Shown one piece after another: positions 7,016 to 14,366 of a stretch of 30,291 nucleotides of DNA (position 1 is the stretch's first letter; the number at the start of each line of letters is the position of its first letter). Source of the DNA: an uncultured Campylobacter sp. (GTDB lineage: Bacteria > Campylobacterota > Campylobacteria > Campylobacterales > Campylobacteraceae); the NCBI RefSeq assembly GCF_937981295.1, contig NZ_CALJPC010000015.1, forward strand, positions 1 through 30,291. The letters run 5' to 3'. Under the pieces are notes generated by a model, which had not been told where the DNA came from, ran no database searches, and was given only the letters and a program-made list of their open reading frames with translations. Position numbers and translations under genes: made by a program.

Positions 7016-8044
7016 CTAAAATCCGAGCGCTTTTTGAATCGCGAGCGTCTGCGCGACGACGCGCTCGAGCTGCTGTAAATTTAACATATTCGGTCCATCC
7101 GAAAGCGCGTGGGCGGGATCGGGGTGCGTTTCGTAAAAAAAGCCGTCCACGCCCACGGCCGCCGCCGCTCGCGCGAGGTACGGCACAAAGCGCGAGTCGC
7201 CGCCGCTCGTAGCGCCGATACTAGGCATCTGCACGCTGTGCGTCGCGTCGAAAATGACCGGCGCAAACTCGCGCATAATCGGCAGCGAGCGCATATCGAC
7301 GATCAAATTTCCGTAGCCGAAGGTACTGCCGCGCTCGGTGAGCCAAACGCCGTAGCGGCGCGCTAGATCGTGCATACCTTCGCCGCTTGGCTGCGGGGCG
7401 TTTGGAGCAGAATTTGCAGTACTCGAAGCATTGCAAGCATGGGCGGAATTTTGTGCGTCCGGTCGTGCGCCGCAAAAATTTTGCGCGTTTGGCACCGAAG
7501 ATCCGTCATTCGTACCGCTTTGCGCGCTACAAATTTCGGTATCGCCGGAGCAGGCGCTGTTTTGAGCGGCGTTTGTATCGCCAGATGCCGCGCCGCTTTG
7601 CGGGGTATAAGCCCGTGCGCTGCGGGTTTGCAGCACCTTTTCGACGCTGTGTTTCATCGCCTGCGGCGATAGAAACTGACCCTTTTTGATATTTACTACC
7701 GCTTGCGTGCCGGCTGCGGCGACGAGCAGGTCGGTTTGGCGGCACAAAAACGCGGGTATTTGCAGCACGTCGGCGACGCGTGCGGCGGGCTCCGCCTGAT
7801 AGCTTTCGTGGATGTCGGTTAAAATTTTATAGCCGAACTTCTCCTTTACCTCGGCTAAAATTTCGCAGCCGCGCTGCAATCCCGGGCCGCGGAAGCTTGA
7901 GATGCTGGTGCGGTTGGCTTTATCGAAGCTGCTTTTAAAGTAAAATTCCACCCCGTCCATTTCGTTAAATTTGCGTAAACTTTCCGCGACTTGCATTATC
8001 AGCTCGCGGCTTTCGATCACGCAGGGTCCTGCGATCAGTATCAT
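7016..8044 (-). CDS. kdsA: 3-deoxy-D-manno-octulosonate 8-phosphate synthase with a large low-complexity insert
   Basis: KdsA condenses phosphoenolpyruvate with arabinose 5-phosphate to give Kdo-8-phosphate, an early step of lipopolysaccharide inner-core synthesis in the cytoplasm. Family motifs are clear: AGPCVIES (5-12), FKSSFDKANRTS (36-47), RGPGL (52-56), LTERGSTFGYGNLIVDMR (235-252) and DATHSVQ (266-272). Cys8 marks the metal-dependent class, where non-metal enzymes have Asn. The protein has 342 residues instead of about 270. The excess is an insert at about 142-222, rich in Ser, Ala, Asn, Gly and Thr with six cysteines, between the VEKVLQTR helix and the VWLTERGS strand. The reading frame is intact across it. 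The gene lies 51 bp after the lytic transglycosylase gene and is probably co-transcribed with it. Confidence 0.95.
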   Translation of the reverse strand: MILIAGPCVIESRELIMQVAESLRKFNEMDGVEFYFKSSFDKANRTSISSFRGPGLQRGCEILAEVKEKFGYKILTDIHESYQAEPAARVADVLQIPAFLCRQTDLLVAAAGTQAVVNIKKGQFLSPQAMKHSVEKVLQTRSARAYTPQSGAASGDTNAAQNSACSGDTEICSAQSGTNDGSSVPNAQNFCGARPDAQNSAHACNASSTANSAPNAPQPSGEGMHDLARRYGVWLTERGSTFGYGNLIVDMRSLPIMREFAPVIFDATHSVQMPSIGATSGGDSRFVPYLARAAAAVGVDGFFYETHPDPAHALSDGPNMLNLQQLERVVAQTLAIQKALGF

Positions 8045-8095
8045 GAAATATCCTTTTTTAAAATTTGCGCGATTTTAGCGAAATTTTACTAACTC

Positions 8096-8683
8096 TTAAT
8101 AGGGCTTGCCGAAAAATTTTTCGTAATGCTCGTAAAAGCGCTTGTAGTAGGGGTTTGAGTAGCGTTTTCGCATGCCGTAGTTGTAGCACTCGATCGTGTC
8201 TTTGATATTTTTATTTTTGGCGTTCCAGCATTTGCGCAGGATTTTAGCGCATTTGGTAAGGTTGTACATCGGATTAAATATATAATCGATCTCGTTTTGG
8301 CTGAAATTTACGGCGTTTAGCTGCCCGAGCCCTACGTCGATGCTAAATCCATCCTCGTACAGATACTTGGCGATCTGCACGGCGTAAATTTCGTTTGCTG
8401 GTATGATCGTAACGACCCATTTGCTGGAATTTAGGCTGTAGTTGCTCGTTTTGATGCGGATATTTTGATTGCGCAGACCCGCGAAATAATCGGCGTTTGC
8501 TTTGTTTGTCAAAAAGGAGATCGTATAGGGCTCGAAGTCGCTTTCGATTTTGACGATGGTGTAGAGGATCTCGGGCTTGACGCCTTCATTTTGCGCTACT
8601 GCGGCGATGGCGTTTACGATCTCGTTCGGCGAGTAAGCGGGGGCTTGAAGCGCTAAAAACAGGGCGAAAACCAACTTTTTCAT
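8096..8683 (-). CDS. Small exported lytic transglycosylase (SLT family)
   Basis: This 195-residue periplasmic protein begins with a signal peptide (about 1-18). It has the soluble lytic transglycosylase fold that cleaves peptidoglycan to 1,6-anhydro-muropeptides. Motifs are the catalytic glutamate in KIESDF (Glu47), GLGQLN (118-123) and ECYNYG (165-170), in family order. It resembles the short VirB1-type or PilT-associated enzymes. No secretion genes are next to it, so a housekeeping or remodelling role is as likely. It precedes kdsA on the same strand, which makes a small envelope operon. Confidence 0.85.
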   Translation of the reverse strand: MKKLVFALFLALQAPAYSPNEIVNAIAAVAQNEGVKPEILYTIVKIESDFEPYTISFLTNKANADYFAGLRNQNIRIKTSNYSLNSSKWVVTIIPANEIYAVQIAKYLYEDGFSIDVGLGQLNAVNFSQNEIDYIFNPMYNLTKCAKILRKCWNAKNKNIKDTIECYNYGMRKRYSNPYYKRFYEHYEKFFGKPY

Positions 8684-8781
8684 CTAAATTTACCGAGCCT
8701 TTGATAAAATTTTATGTCGCAAGTATAGCACAATTTCAGTCTTTTCATCATTGTTTAAGTGAAAATTAATCGTATTGGATA

Positions 8782-8787
8782 TATAAT
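8782..8787 (+). promoter_or_regulatory. -10 box for the tRNA cluster
   Basis: TATAAT lies 24 bp before tRNA-Val, in AT-rich DNA and behind GGATA. This is a plausible sigma-70 promoter for the three tRNA genes. It is divergent from the lytic transglycosylase gene. Confidence 0.6.
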
Positions 8788-8811
8788 CACATTTCTTTTT
8801 TAAACCCAAAC

Positions 8812-8887
8812 GGTCGCTTAGCTCAGCTGGTAGAGCGCCACCCTTACAAGGTGGATGTCGCAGGTTCGATCCCTACAGCGACCACCA
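8812..8887 (+). tRNA. tRNA-Val (anticodon TAC)
   Basis: This is a full 76-nt cloverleaf. The acceptor GGTCGCT pairs with AGCGACC, the anticodon stem is CCACC/GGTGG with loop CTTACAA, the T-loop is TTCGATC, and CCA is encoded. It is the first of three tRNAs on the plus strand. Confidence 0.97.
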
Positions 8888-8947
8888 TTTTGAAATCCTT
8901 GGATTTCATACTTCTTTAGCACTTGCGTTGCGAGTGTGATTTTTGGT

Positions 8948-9024
8948 GCGACGGTAGTTCAGCTGGTTAGAATGCCGCCCTGTCACGGCGGAGGTCGTGG
9001 GTTCGAGCCCCATTCGTCGCGCCA
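8948..9024 (+). tRNA. tRNA-Asp (anticodon GTC)
   Basis: This is a 77-nt cloverleaf. The acceptor GCGACGG pairs with TCGTCGC, the anticodon stem is CCGCC/GGCGG around CTGTCAC, the discriminator is G and CCA is encoded. It lies 60 bp after tRNA-Val. The gap holds a small hairpin (CACTTGC/GCGAGTG) followed by a short T-run. Confidence 0.97.
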
Positions 9025-9035
9025 CTTCTTACGAT

Positions 9036-9111
9036 GTCTTGCTAGCTCAGTAGGTAGAGCATCTCACTTTTAATGAGGGGGTCGTTGGTTCGAATCCAAC
9101 GCAGGACACCA
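9036..9111 (+). tRNA. tRNA-Lys (anticodon TTT), likely island attachment site
   Basis: This is a 76-nt cloverleaf. The acceptor GTCTTGC pairs with GCAGGAC, the anticodon loop is CTTTTAA, and CCA is encoded. An integrase gene starts 240 bp downstream in the same direction, so its 3' end is the probable attB/attL of the island. I found no second copy of the 3' end inside the window. Confidence 0.97.
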
Positions 9112-9153
9112 TCTATCAAATTTTACCCCTAATTTTAGTTTTTTGATTTTTTT

Positions 9154-9177
9154 AAAAGCCCTACATGACGGCTTTTT
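9154..9177 (+). terminator. Rho-independent terminator after the tRNA cluster
   Basis: AAAAGCC (9154-9160) pairs with GGCTTTT (9170-9176) around a 9-nt loop, followed by more T. It lies 42 bp past tRNA-Lys and separates the tRNA transcript from the integrase. Confidence 0.8.
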
Positions 9178-9231
9178 CAAATTTTTTCAAAAAAATTTCA
9201 AATGCTAAAAACGCTAGATTATACAGGTAGT

Positions 9232-9277
9232 TTAAGAGAAACTACTATATATTAAAAAAATGTATAGTAGCTCTTAA
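9232..9277 (+). promoter_or_regulatory. Long inverted repeat upstream of the integrase promoter
   Basis: TTAAGAG-AAA-CTACTATA (9232-9249) mirrors TATAGTAG-CTCTTAA (9263-9277). This gives 15 paired bases with an AAA bulge and a 13-nt AT-rich loop. It sits between tRNA-Lys and the integrase -35 box. It may be an operator, or a binding site for integrase arms or an excisionase. Confidence 0.5.
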
Positions 9278-9279
9278 GC

Positions 9280-9308
9280 TTGTTAAACTCTTTGGAAGCT
9301 TTTATAAT
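9280..9308 (+). promoter_or_regulatory. Sigma-70 promoter of the integrase gene
   Basis: TTGTTA (9280-9285) and TATAAT (9303-9308) are separated by an ideal 17 bp. The start codon follows 42 bp after the -10 box, with an AAAGGA ribosome site at 9336-9341. Confidence 0.75.
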
Positions 9309-9350
9309 TTGTCCTATGAAACTATATGAAATTTTAAAGGATAAACGGTT

Positions 9351-10577
9351 ATGAAAGTTTTTTCTAAAATTAAAGACGATCCGGCTTTTAAAACGAACCC
9401 GGATAAAGTCGTCAGAAATTTCTCCTTACCATGTCGCAAAAACACTATGGTAGAAATGATAGGTGAGCATATAGCAGTTAGATTTTACCGCTCATCTACT
9501 AAAGACGGAACGCAAAAAACCCATAGGCACTATCACTATTGCATAGGCGGCAAGCTGATTAAGTCTTTAGGCAATGCAGATGAGATAAGCCTAAGCGAAG
9601 CCAAAGAAACTCTTAAAGGTTTAATAGTAGATGGTTCTACTAAACTAGCCGCCCCAAGTAATACTCTAGCGAGTGTTTACCAGCAGTTTTGTAGACATAA
9701 CGGCAACGTCGCATCAGCAACCTCTAAAAGACGAGATATGAGCTTTAAAGCTTTAAAGGATATCTGCGACAAAGATATAAATAAGATAAGTAAAAAGGAT
9801 ATTATGCCGATACTGGATTATTATTACGATAATGAAAAATACGCTTCCTTAGAAATTTTATTCAAACTTATTAAAAGACTATTCCGATATGCTCGCATAA
9901 GGGATATTTCCAAAAATCCATTATTTGCAGAAGAGGTGTTTAAGGACTTTTATAATATACCTCGCCATAGCGAATACCCATATATAAAAGATGACTTGGA
10001 TTTAACCGTACTTATCAAATTTATTATGAACTATCCTCATCAAATAGGCGTCAAGAATGCTTTGATCTTTGGACTGCTTACGGGGCTAAGAAGCTCGAAT
10101 GTAAGAAATTTAACCCATGAGCATTTAAAAATAGGTGATGATGGAGAATACTACTTACTATTTCCGCAAGATGAAAATAAAGTGAAGGCTAATGGAGATG
10201 AACATCTGGGACTTCCTAGAGAAGTAGGGCAATGGCTGCAAAGGTTACACGCTCATAATAGCAGCTGCTTGCTATGCTTTGCCAATACACAAGGAGAGGT
10301 ACTAAGCGATATGACTTTAGTTAAAGCTCTTAAAACCTATGCTCCCGTAATAGCTAAGAATAGATTGGTCTTTCACTCTTTTAGAAAGATACTAGAAACC
10401 TTTGCATATGAAAAAATCCATGAGAACAAGCTGGATCCTTATAGCATTGAACGTACCCTTTTTCATGCACAAAGAGAGATACAAAAGATTTATAACAAAG
10501 CTACGAACGTTGAGAATACTCGTAGGGTTCTAACATGGTGGCTAGGTTATTTAAAGGGGTTGGGGTTTAAATTTTAA
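9351..10577 (+). CDS. P4-type tyrosine-recombinase integrase
   Basis: This 408-residue site-specific recombinase would integrate and excise a tRNA-linked genomic island. The catalytic set is recognisable: Arg in TGLRSSNVRNLT (about 247), HSFRK (about 342-346), LFHAQRE, and the nucleophile Tyr in KIYNKA (about 381). The C-terminal pattern YNKA...RR.LTWWLGYL is the hallmark of P4-like island integrases. The N-terminal part would hold the arm-binding and core-binding domains. It lies directly downstream of tRNA-Lys in the same orientation with its own promoter. It appears intact, so the element may still be mobile, although few cargo genes are visible beside it. Confidence 0.92.
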   Translation: MKVFSKIKDDPAFKTNPDKVVRNFSLPCRKNTMVEMIGEHIAVRFYRSSTKDGTQKTHRHYHYCIGGKLIKSLGNADEISLSEAKETLKGLIVDGSTKLAAPSNTLASVYQQFCRHNGNVASATSKRRDMSFKALKDICDKDINKISKKDIMPILDYYYDNEKYASLEILFKLIKRLFRYARIRDISKNPLFAEEVFKDFYNIPRHSEYPYIKDDLDLTVLIKFIMNYPHQIGVKNALIFGLLTGLRSSNVRNLTHEHLKIGDDGEYYLLFPQDENKVKANGDEHLGLPREVGQWLQRLHAHNSSCLLCFANTQGEVLSDMTLVKALKTYAPVIAKNRLVFHSFRKILETFAYEKIHENKLDPYSIERTLFHAQREIQKIYNKATNVENTRRVLTWWLGYLKGLGFKF

Positions 10578-10788
10578 GGAAGGGAAGCAAGGCTAAAGGT
10601 ATTATTCCTACTATGGATAGCGCCTTAAATCTATATGCCTATGTGCTTTAGAACTTTCCGGATAAGCGGAAAGACAGCAAGATAGAGAGTTGAAGCTAAA
10701 CCTATCCGCAGTTTGTCATTCTATAGCTTACCGTAATTAGCGTATGAGCTGCCTTATCCTCTTAAAAAGCACTTACTTTCCCTTCCTT
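10576..10788 (+). other. Possible structured RNA or large stem-loop after the integrase
   Basis: AAGGAAGGGAAG (10576-10587), overlapping the integrase stop, can pair with TTTCCCTTCCTT (10777-10788). That closes a roughly 190-nt region, which itself holds a 7-bp hairpin CTTTCCG/CGGAAAG near 10652-10671. I see no coding frame. A folded RNA is possible, but a chance pairing of purine-rich DNA is not excluded. Confidence 0.3.
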
Positions 10789-10853
10789 CTCGTATATTAC
10801 TTCATTGCCCCCCTAAGCGCTCGTCCTCATTTTAAGTGCATTGCCTCCTTTTG

Positions 10854-10888
10854 AGCACTCGTCTTTTTTGATACTAAAGACGAGTGCT
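10854..10888. repeat. 13-bp perfect inverted repeat
   Basis: AGCACTCGTCTTT and AAAGACGAGTGCT flank a 9-nt loop (TTTGATACT). Related GCGCTCGTC and AGTGCATT words occur just to the left. It may be a terminator or a protein-binding palindrome. No gene adjoins it directly. Confidence 0.75.
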
Positions 10889-11126
10889 TGCGAGGATAGA
10901 GCTGCGATAGATTATATAAATTCTGAAGCGCTCCCATTCCTTATTAACTCTACACTTTTTATTAGGAATTTCTTGTATATTGCATATTAAGCTTTCATAT
11001 CTTTTAATGCTCAGTTTACCAGGTTGCTTCATCGCTTTTATATCTATCCAGGCTTGTTAAAAACAACAATCTTCTTTTAAAAAAATAGCTCACACCATTT
11101 TTTTGTTTTCTAGCTATATTGTTTTC

Positions 11127-11152
11127 ATAAGGTATTTTTTGAAATACCTTAT
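11127..11152. repeat. 11-bp perfect inverted repeat
   Basis: ATAAGGTATTT and AAATACCTTAT flank the 4-nt loop TTTG. It is one of four closely spaced hairpins in gene-free island DNA. Confidence 0.75.
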
Positions 11153-11187
11153 AATGTTTTTACTAAGGAAAGAGAATGTTTTATATG

Positions 11188-11213
11188 TTCAAAAAGCCTT
11201 TAGGCTTTTTGAA
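11188..11213. repeat. 12-bp near-palindrome, terminator-like
   Basis: TTCAAAAAGCCT and AGGCTTTTTGAA are separated by only TT. The A/T-rich outer arms make it look like a bidirectional terminator, although no gene ends beside it. Confidence 0.75.
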
Positions 11214-11275
11214 GTAACCTTTAAAGTTTATATATTACGGTTTTTCGATGGGTTACGTTATCGGTAATGTTTTAT

Positions 11276-11297
11276 TGATAAGCCTAAGCGCTTATCA
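11276..11297. repeat. 8-bp inverted repeat
   Basis: TGATAAGC and GCTTATCA flank CTAAGC. It is the fourth hairpin of the cluster and is unrelated in sequence to the others. Confidence 0.65.
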
Positions 11298-12151
11298 AGC
11301 ATTCTTAATCTTTAGTTCCCCGCTGGCGGTTTGGGGTAATAAGAAAAATCGCAGAGGTGCGTTATAGCTTCGCACATTAATCTAAAAAGCTTCTGTTTTA
11401 ACTAAATTCTAAAGATGTAACGTCTTTTTGCCCCTAGAGTTTTTTCCCTAGATAGCCTTCTTCTTCGTTTTATTTATTGCCTAAGTGCATTAAATTTGAA
11501 AAGGGGGCTATCTGAAAAGCCGCGTGGAGGTAGCGCCTCCGTTAAAGGTTACGGGGCTTGTCTCGCTCGTCGCTAGCGGAGCATTTGCTCGTCTGCTACC
11601 GCCGTTGCGATTATTCCTTGTAGGGGTGTTATCTCATAGGCGGAATTTTATATATCTAATCAATAGCATAGTCTTTTATCCATTTTATGGATATTCTTAC
11701 AGTGCATGAGCAGCATAAATTTTACCGTAGAAGCAGCTTTTTATCCATTGCAGAGATATTTTCTTATAAAAGCCTTTCTAGTTAAATTTTTCAAACTCAT
11801 CTCTTTTATTCCTTTTAGGAGCATCCTTTTACTAAAGCATTGTTCTTACAGGTAGGTAGTATACCTCCATCTATCTCTTTGGTAGATATTTTATGTAAAA
11901 CCCTTCTTTAACTTTAATAGGAATTTGAACATTGAAAGGGTATCGAAGATATTTAGGATATTTAAATCATCTAAGCATAATTGAGCATTAAAAAAGGCAT
12001 TTGAAAATACCAAAGGTATCTATCAGGTCACCCCATCTCTTAATCAAACCAAGTGCCTATAACGAGCAATGGCAAGATCAAAGTGGATACAACCGCATCT
12101 TTTAATCAAGCTAAGTAATGCTTATCCCATAATCCAATCAAGCCACCTATA

Positions 12152-13048
12152 CTATAGCCCAACCAAATAATGCCTAGTTATCTCTACTCTGGAATGCCCC
12201 ATATCTATAGATACCTGAGCTAAAGCTTCTATATGACTCATACCCTCTTTACGTAACTCTTCGTATCTTTCTTGAGCGAAGTTATATCTAAGCCCATGAG
12301 TTCCTCTACTATCCGCTCCTGCTGCTTTTAGATCCTTTACGTAAGCATTCTTTGGGGCATAGTATCCCACTTCTTTGGCAAGCCTTAGCTGCCTTATAGT
12401 CTTATCGCTTAGCTTTTTGGTGCTATAGCATAAGCCGTTCTTACTACCGAGTATGGTTATGCTATTATCATCGTTGATTTGCCATTTGTCTGAATTGATA
12501 GCATCATCCAGTCTTAGACCCGCTTCTAATTGAAGCTTGGCGGATATATAATATAGTGAGCTTAATTGCATATTGCTTATGATCTTATATGGATCTTCAT
12601 AGGCTCTGTTATAATGTCTCTTACGAAGGTTTATCCCCTTTTTCTTAAGCTCTTTACGGATATCCGTAATATCTTCTCCGGATACGTTTAGCCCTAGCTT
12701 ACGGCAATTATCAAAGCTCTTAGCTAATGCCGATATGTAGGTATTAAGCGCTCCGCCGCTTATTTCATCTGCTTTTAGCAGTAGCCACTCTCTTGCACTG
12801 CCGGCATTAATGTTTTGCATTATTTTTTGACCGTGTTTGGCTTTAAGAAATTCTATATATTGAGTAGTTACGGCTCTTAAGTTTTGAATGCTTTTAATGC
12901 TATGAGCATACGAGCTCTTTGTATGACCGTTTTGTCCTTTAAGCTTGCTATTGCGTCTTACGTTACTTTTAGATATTCCGATACCGTTTGCTTGCTTCAT
13001 AATCTGAGAGATAATAGCCTTAGCGTTCATTCTAATATGTAGAGCCAT
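12152..13048 (-). CDS. Second tyrosine recombinase, unrelated to the P4-type integrase
   Basis: This 298-residue protein has the complete tyrosine-recombinase active site: Arg179 in EAGLRLDDA, His251 and Arg254 in HGLRYNFA, His285 in DMGHSRVEI and Tyr294 in RHYLVGL, only four residues from the end. The N-terminal half (about 45-135) is a SAM-like core-binding domain (Y.EFLKAKHGQ...AREWLLLKADEISGGALNTYISAL). It starts 12 bp after a small HTH gene on the same strand and is probably translated from the same mRNA. Its cognate site is unknown. The repeat-rich DNA on either side is a natural candidate. It points toward the P4-type integrase. Confidence 0.88.
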   Translation of the reverse strand: MALHIRMNAKAIISQIMKQANGIGISKSNVRRNSKLKGQNGHTKSSYAHSIKSIQNLRAVTTQYIEFLKAKHGQKIMQNINAGSAREWLLLKADEISGGALNTYISALAKSFDNCRKLGLNVSGEDITDIRKELKKKGINLRKRHYNRAYEDPYKIISNMQLSSLYYISAKLQLEAGLRLDDAINSDKWQINDDNSITILGSKNGLCYSTKKLSDKTIRQLRLAKEVGYYAPKNAYVKDLKAAGADSRGTHGLRYNFAQERYEELRKEGMSHIEALAQVSIDMGHSRVEITRHYLVGL

Positions 13049-13060
13049 GATTATATACCT

Positions 13061-13474
13061 TTATCTTTTTAATAGTCTTGCTACGCTTGATTTACTGGTT
13101 TGTATGCCGTAGTTTTTCCATAGAATATCTGCTATTTTTTGATAGCTATGGCCGCTTTTATGTAGGGATTTTAAGCAATCCTTATAATCTGCTATTTTTG
13201 ATTTGGTTGGTTTTTTCTTTGGGCCTAGTAGCTTTTTATACTCTTTATTTACTACTTCGCTTAAGGCTCTTTTATCTACCTTTATATCTTTATAATAGCG
13301 CAATATACCATTAAGTGCGTTATCCGCTCTTTTCTTATCGTGCCTTGCTCTACTAATATATGAGATAAAGGTATTTACTAGCCATATAAGCTCGTTCTGA
13401 TTAGTAGTTTCTTGAGCTTTGTCGTTAAAGACCTTTATGCCTTTCTTGACTCTTAAAAGATTTTCGTAATGCAT
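13061..13474 (-). CDS. Small protein with a C-terminal helix-turn-helix, partner of the recombinase
   Basis: This 137-residue basic protein is not recognised as a named family. The C-terminal segment (about 95-137), HKSGHSYQKIADILWKNYG followed by TSKSSVARLLKR, has the spacing of a resolvase/MerR-like helix-turn-helix. The N-terminal two thirds is helical and Lys-rich. It precedes the recombinase with a 12-bp gap on the same strand, so it may regulate or assist recombination, for example as a directionality factor. That is inference from position. The ATG at 13474 follows an AAGGAG ribosome site. Confidence 0.7.
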   Translation of the reverse strand: MHYENLLRVKKGIKVFNDKAQETTNQNELIWLVNTFISYISRARHDKKRADNALNGILRYYKDIKVDKRALSEVVNKEYKKLLGPKKKPTKSKIADYKDCLKSLHKSGHSYQKIADILWKNYGIQTSKSSVARLLKR

Positions 13475-13564
13475 AGTTGCTCCTTTGTGATAGATTTTGT
13501 GGTAAATTTAAAAGATTACTAGCCTATTATAACGGGGGAATAAAAAAATGTCAGGAAGCTTTAT

Positions 13565-13852
13565 TGATTATAGAAGACTCATTTTTTTAGAAGCTCGATA
13601 GAGCATCATTGTTTTTAGAAGCGTCATTGCGCTTCGTTGTTTTTCGATAGATTCATTGTCTTTTCAGAAGCTCTATTTTTTCAACAGCTTAGTTGTTTTT
13701 TTTTCAGAACTTCATCGGTTTCTATGAGGCTTCATTGTTTCTTAGAGGCCTTATTATGCTTAATTGCTTTTTCATAGGCCTCATTGTCTTTTTACCAGCT
13801 TTATTGCTTTCATAAAGCCCCATTGTTTCTTATAAAAAGGCTCGGTGATAGA
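13565..13852. repeat. Degenerate tandem repeat of about 19-20 bp
   Basis: About a dozen imperfect units recur, with a core close to GAGGCTTCATTG followed by a T-rich tail. Clear units begin near 13600, 13726, 13745, 13774 and 13795. Some units are fused or stretched to about 30 bp. It lies 90 bp upstream of the HTH gene on the far side from the recombinase. No CRISPR-like constant repeat with unique spacers is present, and no cas genes are seen. Confidence 0.65.
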
Positions 13853-14290
13853 GAATGGTAGAATCTGATATTGCGGATGTTTTGAGAGGTATAGGGGGTA
13901 GGGAATTATGAAGGGATAAGGCATTCGTTTTTAGGATTGTGTTTTGCGCGGATGATTCCGGGGTTGGTTTTAAGTGGAATATTTTGTTGAAGGGCGGGTA
14001 TAAATTGGGCTTTAAAGGTATAAAGGGTGCGAATATGTTGTAGTTTATGGAATCAACCTAGTTCTTTTCAGGATTTTTAAGAAGAGTAAAGGTCACAAGC
14101 GTAAAACCCCATGTAAGGATGGAGATGTTTGCAGAATTTATTTATACTTATGCAAGCATTTTAAATTTGCCGTATTAAAATTTAATCGTTCGCTTTAATC
14201 ATACACTCGTTATGATTTCGAAAGATAGCAACAACTTATGAGGCGGCGTTTTAAATGTGCCACCCCATATAAAGTTTCTAACCTAAAGCG
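13853..14290. other. Intergenic stretch between island and RTX locus
   Basis: I see no gene, tRNA or clear repeat in this stretch. The base composition drifts from G-rich (13900-14050) to AT-rich (14130-14240). It may contain the right end of the island, but no copy of the tRNA-Lys 3' end was found. Confidence 0.5.
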
Positions 14291-14291
14291 A

Positions 14292-14323
14292 TATGCCGGC
14301 AAGGGGAATGAAATGCCGGCATA
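14292..14323 (-). terminator. Hairpin downstream of the giant RTX gene
   Basis: TATGCCGGCA and TGCCGGCATA form a perfect 10-bp stem with a 12-nt loop, 44 bp past the RTX stop codon on the minus strand. The following bases include only a short T-run (CTTT), so it is a moderate terminator candidate. Confidence 0.55.
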
Positions 14324-14366
14324 ATTCTAAGACATAACCCTTAAAAGATATAATCCTAAATAGCCC

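Larger units (their letters stand above)
10789..12151. other. 1.4-kb gene-poor island DNA with many hairpins
   Basis: No convincing gene is visible. A 61-codon plus-strand frame at 11524-11709 has no ribosome site or recognisable product. The stretch instead holds strong inverted repeats at 10854-10888, 11127-11152, 11188-11213 and 11276-11297, and a smaller one at 11678-11692. Near its right end an imperfect direct repeat (CATCT.TTAATCAA at 12034 and 12096) occurs 62 bp apart. It may be decayed mobile-element DNA or a recombination region. Confidence 0.6.

Noticed and set aside
11524..11709. 61-codon open frame in island DNA
   Set aside because: No ribosome site, no family resemblance, and it lies within hairpin-rich DNA.
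13565..13852. CRISPR array
   Set aside because: Units are degenerate and directly adjacent, without constant repeats, unique spacers or cas genes.
9090..14290. Second att site (copy of the tRNA-Lys 3' end)
   Set aside because: No convincing copy of the last 20 bases of tRNA-Lys was found by reading, so the island's right border is left open.
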